A DNA stretch of 64,000 bases from DTFZ01 sp050260375 (GTDB lineage: Bacteria; Bacillota; Clostridia; Christensenellales; SZUA-584). Numbering within the stretch: the first letter of the stretch is position 1; every line of letters begins with the position of its first letter. Of the stretch, positions 50,561-58,365 are shown piece after piece. The position numbers and the translations under genes were made by a program. The stretch lies in NCBI GenBank assembly GCA_050260375.1, contig JBLNCA010000049.1, forward strand, positions 5,013 through 69,012, read 5' to 3'. The notes under the pieces were generated by a model. It saw nothing but the letters and a program-made list of their open reading frames with translations. It had not been told where the DNA came from and made no database searches.

Positions 50561-51892
50561 ATGAAGAAAGGTACTGGTATAAAAGTAATTTCTGTACTGC
50601 TTGCCTTGCTTTTTACCGTGGTCTTTGCGGGCTGCCAGCAGCCTGCAGCAACCGAGTCTCCAAGCCCTGCGGTGAGCCCTGAGAAATCGGAAGCCCCGCC
50701 GGCGACGGAGCAGCCTTCGGAAGCACCGGCGGAAGAGGTGACAATAGAGTTTTGGCACAACTACGACGCGGGTGCGGGACAGATCGACGTGCTGGAAGAC
50801 CTTATAGCGCAGTTTGAGTCGGAAAACAGCGGTATTAAGGTTAACCACGTGTATCTCGAATGGCAGGCGCTGAAGGACAACGTAGTGGCGGGAGCGACTA
50901 CCGGAGTGCTTCCCGACGTGCTCAGAGGCGACATAGGTTTTGTTCCGCAGTTCCAAAGCCTCAACGTGCTCTTTGAAATGAGCTCGCTGCCCGATTACGC
51001 CGAATTTGCCGCGAAAGTGCTCGAAGCGCCCAACAGCAGCGCCAAGATGGGAGATAAGTTCTATGGGCTTGCGGCTAACACGAACACCAAGATATTGTTC
51101 TACAACAAGGACATGTTTGACGCGGAGGGCATATCCGTGCCTAAAACCCAGGACGAAATGTGGGAAGCCGCAAAGAAGCTGAGCAAAGGAAGCGTGGTAG
51201 GTTTCGTTGAAGCCTGGACGGGCGTCTGGAACGTAGGCCAGTACATATGGAGCAACGGAGGAGACGTGCTCGCGCCCGATTACAGCACGGCGCAAGGGTA
51301 TATAAACGGAGACGCTGCGGTGGCCGTTATACAGAATCTTGCCGACCTTTATAAGGAAAAAGCGCTGACCGGCCCGACGCTCGACCCGGGCGCACTCGGA
51401 GATACTGACGGCTGGGCCGCAGGACAGTACGCTATGGAAATAGACGGGCCGTGGCGCGCTACCGAGATGGAAAAGGCCAAAATAAACTACGGAGCCGTGC
51501 AGATGCCTCCGGGTTCAACCGGTTCGGTGGGAGTGCTGGGAGGAGAAGATTTCATGATGTTTAAGACCTCCGACGCAGCGCATCAGGAAGCCGCATGGAA
51601 GTTCATAAAATTCATGGCCGGCAAGGAAGCGCAGATCGCTATGGCCAAGGTGGGCCAGATGCCCGTAAACATCGAGGCTATAGAGGACCCGGCGCTGCTC
51701 GACGTTATGCCTCTGCTTCCCGTGTTCGCCGACGCATTGAAGACCGCCAAAGCCCGTCCGGTAACTCCCAAGTGGGGAGACATGGAAAACATAATAGCGA
51801 CGAAGGTGGCCGAAGCGATAACCGGGCAGAAGAAAGTGCAGGACGCGCTGGACGAAGCCGCGGCTGAAATAGACGCGCTTATAAAGGGCTAA
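50561..51892 (+). CDS. Sugar-binding lipoprotein of ABC importer 1 (MalE-like)
   Basis: The 443-residue extracellular binding lipoprotein has lipobox VFAGC with lipidated Cys25, a Pro/Ser/Glu-rich linker to about residue 60, then a family-1 solute-binding fold (TIEFWHNYDAGAGQIDV). Later there is a typical GQYAMEIDGPWRATE segment. It would deliver maltose or maltodextrin to the permeases. Unusually dense RNA structure (two stem-loops and four family-1 elements) fills the 333 bp before the permease gene, which should keep binding protein in excess. Confidence 0.92.
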   Translation: MKKGTGIKVISVLLALLFTVVFAGCQQPAATESPSPAVSPEKSEAPPATEQPSEAPAEEVTIEFWHNYDAGAGQIDVLEDLIAQFESENSGIKVNHVYLEWQALKDNVVAGATTGVLPDVLRGDIGFVPQFQSLNVLFEMSSLPDYAEFAAKVLEAPNSSAKMGDKFYGLAANTNTKILFYNKDMFDAEGISVPKTQDEMWEAAKKLSKGSVVGFVEAWTGVWNVGQYIWSNGGDVLAPDYSTAQGYINGDAAVAVIQNLADLYKEKALTGPTLDPGALGDTDGWAAGQYAMEIDGPWRATEMEKAKINYGAVQMPPGSTGSVGVLGGEDFMMFKTSDAAHQEAAWKFIKFMAGKEAQIAMAKVGQMPVNIEAIEDPALLDVMPLLPVFADALKTAKARPVTPKWGDMENIIATKVAEAITGQKKVQDALDEAAAEIDALIKG

Positions 51893-51904
51893 AAAGTGTA
51901 TGCT

Positions 51905-51961
51905 CGGGAGGGGCGGCAGCGCTCCTCCCGGAGAATACACAGGAAACCGAAGTTTCCTTTT
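51905..51961 (+). terminator. Two stem-loops after the MalE-like gene
   Basis: CGGGAGG (51905-51911) pairs with CCTCCCG (51924-51930). Then AGGAAAC (51941-51947) pairs with GTTTCCT (51952-51958) over CGAA, followed by TTTT. The second is terminator-like but short, so read-through is likely. Confidence 0.6.
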
Positions 51962-52051
51962 GGGGTATGGAAACATTATATCAAAAGCACAGCGGCTTTT
52001 GCAGCAAAAAATGATTTCCCGAAGCTTATTGCTTTTAGGGCGTGCTTAATG

Positions 52052-52207
52052 CCGGGGTCCCCGCAAAGCTAAGGCTTTGCGGGGTGATAAACGGGGTCCC
52101 CGCAAAGCTAAGGCTTTGTGGGGTGATAAACGGGGTCCCCGCAAAGCCAAAGCTTTGTGGAGTGTTAAATGGGGTCCCCATGAAACCGAAGGTTTTATGG
52201 GGTGATA
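52052..52207 (+). repeat. Tandem array of four family-1 palindromic elements (39-bp period)
   Basis: Copies are at 52052-52090, 52091-52129, 52130-52168 and 52169-52207, each 39 bp. Each begins with GGGGTCCCC and ends with a GTGATAA-like tail. Arms are CGCAAAGC/GCTTTGCG, CGCAAAGC/GCTTTGTG, GCAAAGC/GCTTTGTG and CATGAAACC/GGTTTTATG. Thus both sides change together from copy to copy. A decayed hairpin (CCCGAAGC, TTATT, GCTTTTAGGG) precedes it at about 52018-52040. The last unit runs into the permease ribosome site. Confidence 0.93.
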
Positions 52208-52225
52208 GACGGGGGGGTGATGAGT

Positions 52226-53143
52226 ATGAAGATTTTTCATGACGGCAGGGGATTCTTCCGGAAGAAGGACAATGTAAGGATGCTTGCATTCCTTCTGCCC
52301 GGGCTTATTGTCATCGCCCTGTTTACGTTCTATCCGATAATAAAGATGTTTGTTATGAGCTTCTTCGACTGGAAGATAGGCTACGACCAGGTTTCAACTT
52401 TTGTGGGGCTGGAAAATTACCGCGAGGTGTTTTCCGACCCTACGGCGGGAATGGCCATAGCAAACACGCTTTTCTATGCGGCGATTACCGTACCGCTGCA
52501 GATAGTAATAGGGTTGCTCGTTGCGCTGCTGATAAACGGTATAAAGAAGTTTTCGGTGACTTTCAGGCTGCTTTACTATCTGCCCGTCATAACGTCGTGG
52601 GTTGTCGTGGCGCTGCTTTTCAGGTACATATTCAGCAATCATGGCCTGTTAAACTATATTATAACCGACGTGTTCCATTGGACGGACAAACCTGTCGGCT
52701 GGCTCAGCACTAGGTGGCCGGCGCTGAGCGCGACGACGCTGCTCGGCATATGGAAAGGCATAGGATGGAACATGGTCATATTCCTCGCGGCGCTGCAGGC
52801 AGTACCCCGCGAGTACTACGAAGCCGCCTCTATAGACGGGCTTAACGGGCCGCAGAAGTTCTTCAGGATAACGCTGCCCAATATAAAGGGAACGATACTG
52901 TTCGCGCTCGTTATGCTGATAATAGGTGCTTTCAACACATACACTCCGATTGCCGTAATAACGGGGGGCAACCCCGCGCACCAGACGGAGGTTGCGCTTA
53001 CGTGGATATACAATCAGACTTTCAACGCCACGGATAAGATGGGCTACGCGGCCGCGCTGTCGTTCATACTTACGGCGATAATTGCCGTGATGGCTGTTAT
53101 ACTATTCCGCATACTCCGACCGGAGAAGGAGGCAAAACAATGA
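52226..53143 (+). CDS. Sugar ABC permease 1a (MalF/UgpA-like)
   Basis: The 305-residue membrane protein has about six hydrophobic segments. Its MalF-type cytoplasmic EAA loop reads EYYEAASIDGLNGPQKFF, near residue 200, and contacts the ATPase. Starts at 52202, 52220 and 52226 are in frame; I prefer 52226, 8 nt after the G-rich ribosome site at 52210-52217, because it lies outside the repeat array. It overlaps the next permease gene by 4 bp. Confidence 0.92.
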   Translation: MKIFHDGRGFFRKKDNVRMLAFLLPGLIVIALFTFYPIIKMFVMSFFDWKIGYDQVSTFVGLENYREVFSDPTAGMAIANTLFYAAITVPLQIVIGLLVALLINGIKKFSVTFRLLYYLPVITSWVVVALLFRYIFSNHGLLNYIITDVFHWTDKPVGWLSTRWPALSATTLLGIWKGIGWNMVIFLAALQAVPREYYEAASIDGLNGPQKFFRITLPNIKGTILFALVMLIIGAFNTYTPIAVITGGNPAHQTEVALTWIYNQTFNATDKMGYAAALSFILTAIIAVMAVILFRILRPEKEAKQ

Positions 53144-54009
53144 AAAGGAAACCGCAAAGCTTTGTAAGGAACAAAAAGATGCTGTCGTATCCTCTGCTGC
53201 TCCGGTATCTGCTTTTGCTGCTCGGCCTGTCGGTGATGGTTACGCCGATGGTGTATATGGTAACTTCGTCGCTGCGCCCTAACGGCATGACGTTTCAATA
53301 CCCGCCGCAGATACTTCCCGGCGGTGAGATGACGCTGGAAAACTACGAGTACGTGCTGATGCGTCAGAACTTCTTTACGTATCTCGGCAACACGGTATTT
53401 GTCGCCACGGCCACGACATTGCTGTCGGCGCTTATATCCTCTATGCTCGCGTACTGCATATCGCGCTTCCGGTTTCCCGGAAGGAACGTACTGTACGGCG
53501 TGATAATAACCACGATGCTCATTCCGGGGCTTGCGATGATCGTTCCGCAGTTTGAGCTGGCGTTTACTTTCAAGCTTATCAACAACCTGTGGGGAGTGAT
53601 ATTCTTTTACACGGCATGGGTGACTCCTTTTTCGACGTTCCTTATAAAAGGCTTTATAGACAACATACCGAAAGAGCTCGACGAGGCGATACACATGGAC
53701 GGCGGTACGGCGTTTACTATATACAGGAGAGTAATCGTGCCCATGGCGTCGCCTTCGATAGCCGCCGTCAGCATATTCAACTTCCTTTACGCGTTTGAAG
53801 AGCTGGGGTGGTCGCAGAAGATACTGCAGTCCGATTCGCTCCGCACGCTGCCCGTGGCGCTGACGCAGTTCTTTCAGGCGCACAACAGGACGGACTGGGG
53901 ATATGTTTTCGCGATGACGTGCCTTTCGATGGTGCCCGTAATAGTGCTGTACGTGCTGCTGCAGCGGTACTTTATTTCCGGGCTTTCATCCGGCGCGGTG
54001 AAGGGCTGA
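53140..54009 (+). CDS. Sugar ABC permease 1b (MalG/UgpE-like)
   Basis: The 289-residue membrane protein has six hydrophobic segments and the EAA loop PKELDEAIHMDGGTAFTIY near residue 180. It forms the importer channel with the preceding permease, whose end it overlaps by 4 bp (ATGA). The ATPase gene follows after 34 bp. Confidence 0.93.
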   Translation: MKRKPQSFVRNKKMLSYPLLLRYLLLLLGLSVMVTPMVYMVTSSLRPNGMTFQYPPQILPGGEMTLENYEYVLMRQNFFTYLGNTVFVATATTLLSALISSMLAYCISRFRFPGRNVLYGVIITTMLIPGLAMIVPQFELAFTFKLINNLWGVIFFYTAWVTPFSTFLIKGFIDNIPKELDEAIHMDGGTAFTIYRRVIVPMASPSIAAVSIFNFLYAFEELGWSQKILQSDSLRTLPVALTQFFQAHNRTDWGYVFAMTCLSMVPVIVLYVLLQRYFISGLSSGAVKG

Positions 54010-54043
54010 CAAGCGCTAAAAGATTTAAGCGATATGGAGGATT

Positions 54044-55168
54044 ATGGCGATGGGCAATGTCGTTTTAAAGCACGTATATAAGGAGTATGAAAAAGGGGTG
54101 CAGGCCGTTTCCGACTTTTCCCTTGAGACGGGAGAGAACGAGTTTATCGTGCTCGTCGGGCCTTCCGGGTGCGGAAAGTCGACGACGCTGCGCATGATAG
54201 CAGGGCTCGAAGATATAACGGCCGGGGAAATCTACATAGACGGGCGGCTTGTCAACAACGTGGAGCCAAAGAACAGGGACATAGCGATGGTGTTTCAAAA
54301 CTACGCGCTTTACCCGCATATGACGGTGTTTCAGAATATAGCGCTCAGCCTGCAGATAAGAAAATTTCCCAAGGACGAGATAAAACAGCGGGTGGAGGAC
54401 GTGGCAAAAAAGCTCGATATCTACCCTCTGCTTAAAAAGAAGCCCCGCGCGCTCTCGGGCGGGCAGCGCCAGCGCGTGGCGTTGGGCAGGGCGATAGTAA
54501 GGAACCCCAAGGTATTCCTGCTGGATGAACCGCTATCCAACCTTGACGCGCAGCTGCGCGCACAGATGAGGACCGAGATAATAAAGCTGCACAACCAGCT
54601 CGGCACAACGTTCATATACGTTACTCACGACCAGACGGAAGCGATGACGATGGCCACGAAGATTGTCGTAATGAAGGACGGCAGGATACAGCAGATTGAC
54701 AGCCCGCACGAGCTGTACGAGCAGCCATGCAACATGTTCGTCGCGGGGTTTATAGGCACGCCGAAGATGAACTTTTTAAACGTTCGGGTCGTCCGCAGCG
54801 GAGAAGAATACATGCTCGAAACGGCGGGAACAACGCTGCCTCTGCCGCATAGCGAGCTCTACGGCGCGCTTGAGCAATATATAGGAAAGACGATAGTTTT
54901 GGGCATACGCCCCGAGCATATATATCCCGCTCAAACCGCGAACGCAGCGAACGGCTACGCGATAGAGCCCGAAATAGACGTCGCCGAGCTCATGGGTGCG
55001 GAAACGTATCTTCATTTCACTATGGGGGGAGAGGATATAACCGCGCGCGTCGCGTCGTCGTGCAGCCTTCAGGCGGGAAAGCGCGTAAGCCTCGTGATAG
55101 ATACAGGCAGGTTATATTTGTTCGATAAGGATACGGAAAACAGGATCATGCCAGCAGACGGTCAATAA
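54044..55168 (+). CDS. msmX: Sugar ABC ATPase 1 (MsmX/UgpC/MalK-like)
   Basis: The 374-residue ATPase has Walker A GPSGCGKST (39-47), Q-loop VFQNYALYPHM (83-93), signature LSGGQRQRVALGR (137-149) and Walker B VFLLDEP (157-163). A C-terminal TOBE/regulatory domain follows (LGIRPEHIY). It drives ABC importer 1. The 3' end overlaps the opposite-strand pgmB gene by 23 bp. A second very similar ATPase lies at 62746, so here each sugar importer has its own ATPase, unlike species with one shared MsmX. Confidence 0.94.
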   Translation: MAMGNVVLKHVYKEYEKGVQAVSDFSLETGENEFIVLVGPSGCGKSTTLRMIAGLEDITAGEIYIDGRLVNNVEPKNRDIAMVFQNYALYPHMTVFQNIALSLQIRKFPKDEIKQRVEDVAKKLDIYPLLKKKPRALSGGQRQRVALGRAIVRNPKVFLLDEPLSNLDAQLRAQMRTEIIKLHNQLGTTFIYVTHDQTEAMTMATKIVVMKDGRIQQIDSPHELYEQPCNMFVAGFIGTPKMNFLNVRVVRSGEEYMLETAGTTLPLPHSELYGALEQYIGKTIVLGIRPEHIYPAQTANAANGYAIEPEIDVAELMGAETYLHFTMGGEDITARVASSCSLQAGKRVSLVIDTGRLYLFDKDTENRIMPADGQ

Positions 55169-55805
55169 ATGCAATATCGACGTCGCTGAGGCTAGCGCAT
55201 ACTATATCCGCATCCTTGAGCAGCTCTTTTTCGCCTATGCCGACCGCAAACATGCCCGCCGCTTTGATGGCGGTTATTCCGGCGGGAGCATCCTCAATAC
55301 CTACGCAGCTTCTGCTGTCGAACGAGAAGTGCTTCGCCGCCGCAAGGAATATATCGGGCGCTGGCTTTGCGTTTTTAACGGAGGCTGGGTCAGCTATATA
55401 ATCAAAATAGTCCAGTATTTTCATGTTTTTCAGCAGCATGCCCGAGTTCTTTGACACGCTGCCAAGAGCTATTTTAATACCGCTGCGCTTTAATAACTCC
55501 AATAGTTCGATCGCGCCGGGGGCAAGGTTTCTTTCGTCGAATCTGGATATCATGTCCACGTATATGCTGTTTTTCTGCCGGGCAAGCTCCTCTTTTTCCT
55601 TTGCCGAAAACCTTGCGGACATGCCTATGTCTTTAAGCACCAGCTCGAGCGATTCCATCCTCGATATGCCCTTTACCTTATCGTATATGCCGGGGGACAG
55701 CTTGCGTCCCAGCTTTTTGGCCAGCTCGGCCCACGCAAGATAATGCTCTCTGCTCGAAGACGTAAGTACGCCGTCCAGATCGAATATCACCGCTTTAATG
55801 TTCAT
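55146..55805 (-). CDS. pgmB: Beta-phosphoglucomutase
   Basis: This 219-residue HAD-superfamily enzyme converts beta-glucose-1-phosphate to glucose-6-phosphate. It has the motif FDLDGVLTSS (nucleophile Asp8, Asp10), a helical cap, KIALGSVSKNS (motif II), the Lys in the NAKPAPD region and GIEDAPAGITAIKAAG (motif IV). It serves both GH65 phosphorylases of the window, since each releases beta-glucose-1-phosphate. It converges on the ATPase gene with a 23-bp overlap, leaving no room for a terminator between them. Confidence 0.93.
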   Translation of the reverse strand: MNIKAVIFDLDGVLTSSSREHYLAWAELAKKLGRKLSPGIYDKVKGISRMESLELVLKDIGMSARFSAKEKEELARQKNSIYVDMISRFDERNLAPGAIELLELLKRSGIKIALGSVSKNSGMLLKNMKILDYFDYIADPASVKNAKPAPDIFLAAAKHFSFDSRSCVGIEDAPAGITAIKAAGMFAVGIGEKELLKDADIVCASLSDVDIAFIDRLLA

Positions 55806-55854
55806 GCTTTACCTCCGGCAAAATTAGTCGGTTCGCTGCCCAATAGCGCGCCTC

Positions 55855-56592
55855 TCAGCCCAGAGGCCGCCGGTACCAATTCGGCGTCACCCCGAGGTAT
55901 CTTTTGAACGTTTTTATGTAATAGCTCTGCGAACAAAAATGGAACTTGTTAGCTATGGCTGCAAGCGGCATGTCCGTGTATTTAATGTAGTACATAGACT
56001 CTTCAACTTTCCGCTTGAGTATATACTCAAACAGCGATATGCCCACTTCCTTTTTAAACAGCGAAGAAAGGTAGTTGGGATGAACGAACACCTTCTCGGC
56101 AAGCTGCGCAAGCGTTATCTTTTCGGTAAGGGATTGGTTTACGTTGTTTATCGTGTGCAGCACTATGTTGGAATACTTGGAATCGTTGACGTCGTTCACC
56201 ATATCGCAGTACGCCTTGAGCATTTCGGACTCCAGCCGGGTAAGCTCAGCCTCTGTCGAAGCGCGCTCTATAGCGTTTATGAACGTATCGCTTAAAGTAA
56301 AAGCCTCCTCGGGGAGCGAGCCGGCCTCTATAGCGGCTCTCGCGTAAAGCGTGCACGAGCAGATGATGGAGTTTTTTAGTGAGCGCAGCGGGTCGTCCGC
56401 GAGCTGGGCGCGCTGCTGCTTGTTGGTTTCGATAAGAAGGCGCTGGGCGTTCTTGTTATCCCCTTTTTTTATCATGTCTATCATCTCGCGCTCAAGGAAG
56501 TAAGGGGGATGGATATACATTGTGTCAAGGTTTCGCGACTTCATCCAATGGAAATCCTTATCTATTATATTGTACCCGGACGTATAATTCAA
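55855..56592 (-). CDS. AraC-family transcriptional regulator
   Basis: The 245-residue regulator has two C-terminal AraC helix-turn-helix units: ITLAQLAEKVFVHPNYLSSL, about 157-176, and AIANKFHFCSQSYYIKTFKR, about 211-230, followed by GVTPNWYRR. The N-terminal part lacks a full cupin sensor, so it resembles YesN/response-regulator-like output domains. Start is TTG 56592 with GGGAGG 6 nt upstream. It is divergent from importer 2 and probably controls it. Confidence 0.88.
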   Translation of the reverse strand: MNYTSGYNIIDKDFHWMKSRNLDTMYIHPPYFLEREMIDMIKKGDNKNAQRLLIETNKQQRAQLADDPLRSLKNSIICSCTLYARAAIEAGSLPEEAFTLSDTFINAIERASTEAELTRLESEMLKAYCDMVNDVNDSKYSNIVLHTINNVNQSLTEKITLAQLAEKVFVHPNYLSSLFKKEVGISLFEYILKRKVEESMYYIKYTDMPLAAIANKFHFCSQSYYIKTFKRYLGVTPNWYRRPLG

Positions 56593-56936
56593 AGCGCGCC
56601 TCCCATATCGCTTCGTTTGAGTATTAAAATGTTAATATTATTCCGCAGGAAAAAGCATTGTATCAATATATTAATAGTACTATATATATTATAACGCATA
56701 TCCGGTAAAAAAGTAATTAAAACTTTTAAAATACGATAATTATCAGAAAAACCAGATATTACGTCGAAAAATATTAACATTAAACTCCGCAATAACATAT
56801 TAATATCATTACATTATAGTGAATATACTTAAATACAAATACTGTTTATATGAAGTATAATTGGTATGCTTAATATCCGGTACGCACGGAATTTTGTACC
56901 GCAACCCAAAACATTAAAATTAAAGGAGTGTGTAAC
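56593..56936. promoter_or_regulatory. AT-rich divergent control region with inverted 12-mers
   Basis: AATGTTAATATT (56628-56639) recurs exactly in inverse as AATATTAACATT (56770-56781), with a similar CATATTAATATCAT at 56795-56808. These are plausible AraC-regulator sites. A TATAAT at 56856-56861 is the likely -10 for the binding-protein gene; no good -35 precedes it, as is usual for activated promoters. No gene fits here. Confidence 0.5.
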
Positions 56937-58217
56937 ATGAAAAGAATACTGGTATTAATAATCGCTCTGGTATCTTTGGTAGTGTTTGCAGCTTGTACTC
57001 CCCAGACTGCTGAAGAGTCTCCCGCAAGCGAAGCTCCCTCGCAGCCCGAAGCTGTATCAACGCCCGAACCTGCAACGGAATCTCCGGCAGCGCAGACGGT
57101 AACATTGAAGTTTGCGGCGCAGGCCGACAGCACTCCCGCGACTCAGGCGGCCATTGACGCGTTCAACGCATCGCAGAGCGCCTACAAGGTCGAGTGGGTT
57201 GAAATGACTAACGATTCGGGGCAGATGCACGACCAGCTGCTTACGTCATTAAGAGACTCGGCGGAATATGATATCGTTTCTCTGGACGTCGTATGGGCAG
57301 GGGAATTCGCGGCGGCAGGGTATATCGAGCCTCTTGACATGATGATGTCGGACGCGGGGCTCAAAAAAGCGGACTACAACTCCGGCTCAATGGCGTCAGG
57401 CGCTTACCAGGGGAAACAGTACGTGCTTCCTTTCTTCCCCGATCTCGGGCTGCTTTACATACGTTCCGATATCGTGAGCGCTGAGGACATATCCAAGCTG
57501 GTATCGGGCAGTTACACATGGGACGACCTGCTTGCGATGGCCGAAAAATACGCCGGGCAGGGCGGAACCGAAGCGGGCATAGTATTCCAGGCCAAACAGT
57601 ATGAAGGGCTTGTCTGCAACCTCACCGAGTTCTCGGGCGGGTTTGCGGACGTTAAGGGCGGGCTGGAGACTATGAAGAAATTCGTGGATTCAAAGGCTGT
57701 GCCGGTTGACATACTCAACTATACCGAAGGAGAGACGAATACGAGCTTTATCGAAGGAAAATCGGTGTTTGCCCGCAACTGGCCTTATCAATACGGCGTG
57801 ATAACAATGGGCGGAGAAGACGTGACCATTAAACCCGAACAGGTCACCGTTGCTCCCTTGCCGAAGGGCGACACCGTAGGCGGCTGGCTGCTCGCTATAA
57901 ACAAACAGTCGGCAAACAAGGAAGGCGCATTCGAGTTTATCAAGTTTCTCTCGGGCGAGCAAGGGCAGAAGATAATGGCCACCAACGGCTATGTGCCCGG
58001 CTGGAACGCGCTGCTTAACGACGCCGAAGTAGCGGCTAAGAATCCCATGCTGACGATGGACGGCTTCAAGGCGGCGGTTGCAAAAACGATACCGCGTCCT
58101 GTATCGGCGGAATATTCCAAACTTTCGGATACTATACAGATAAACGCCCACAAATACCTTTCGGGAAGCCAGGATATAGACACAACTGTTTCTGCAATAC
58201 AGGCTGCGATAGGCTGA
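56937..58217 (+). CDS. Sugar-binding lipoprotein of ABC importer 2
   Basis: The 426-residue lipoprotein has lipobox VFAAC with Cys20, a Glu/Pro/Ser/Ala-rich linker to about 50, then a family-1 solute-binding fold (VTLKFAAQADSTPATQAAI). ATG 56937 follows AAAGGAG at 56922-56928; the GTG at 56928 overlaps that site. It probably binds an alpha-glucosyl disaccharide, given the GH65 enzyme in the same operon (inference). A stem-loop follows the gene, as after the other two binding-protein genes. Confidence 0.92.
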   Translation: MKRILVLIIALVSLVVFAACTPQTAEESPASEAPSQPEAVSTPEPATESPAAQTVTLKFAAQADSTPATQAAIDAFNASQSAYKVEWVEMTNDSGQMHDQLLTSLRDSAEYDIVSLDVVWAGEFAAAGYIEPLDMMMSDAGLKKADYNSGSMASGAYQGKQYVLPFFPDLGLLYIRSDIVSAEDISKLVSGSYTWDDLLAMAEKYAGQGGTEAGIVFQAKQYEGLVCNLTEFSGGFADVKGGLETMKKFVDSKAVPVDILNYTEGETNTSFIEGKSVFARNWPYQYGVITMGGEDVTIKPEQVTVAPLPKGDTVGGWLLAINKQSANKEGAFEFIKFLSGEQGQKIMATNGYVPGWNALLNDAEVAAKNPMLTMDGFKAAVAKTIPRPVSAEYSKLSDTIQINAHKYLSGSQDIDTTVSAIQAAIG

Positions 58218-58240
58218 TAAAAGAATCATGATAAAAACAT

Positions 58241-58263
58241 GGGGCGTGCGGTGAGCGCGCCCC
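58241..58263 (+). terminator. Stem-loop after binding-protein gene 2
   Basis: GGGGCGTGC (58241-58249) pairs with GCGCGCCCC (58255-58263), including one G-T, over GGTGA. There is no T run, so it is more likely an mRNA-stabilising or partial-termination hairpin. Confidence 0.55.
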
Positions 58264-58297
58264 TTAGCTTCATAAAAAAGCAGGGATAACTATATAA

Positions 58298-58314
58298 AAT
58301 CGATTTAAACGATT
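58298..58314. promoter_or_regulatory. Inverted repeat ahead of permease 2a
   Basis: AATCG and CGATT flank ATTTAAA. It resembles a LacI-type operator half-site pair but has wider spacing than the sites at 41.8 or 45.2 kb. Its significance is uncertain. Confidence 0.25.
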
Positions 58315-58365
58315 CAGCCGTTTGTTTTGTCCGGGCAATTTTTCTGCCGGAAGGGGTAGATATGT

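Noticed and set aside
52035..52289. Open frames on both strands through the 52.1-kb array (repeats such as GVPAKLRLCGVIN)
   Set aside because: All frames are open because the repeat unit is 39 bp, a multiple of three, with few stops. The frames have no start signals of their own.
53044..53883. Long antisense open frames over GC-rich genes (also 7159-7728, 45750-46595, 35086-35646)
   Set aside because: They lie fully inside well-supported genes on the other strand, have low-complexity Arg/Ala/Tyr-rich translations, and lack ribosome sites.
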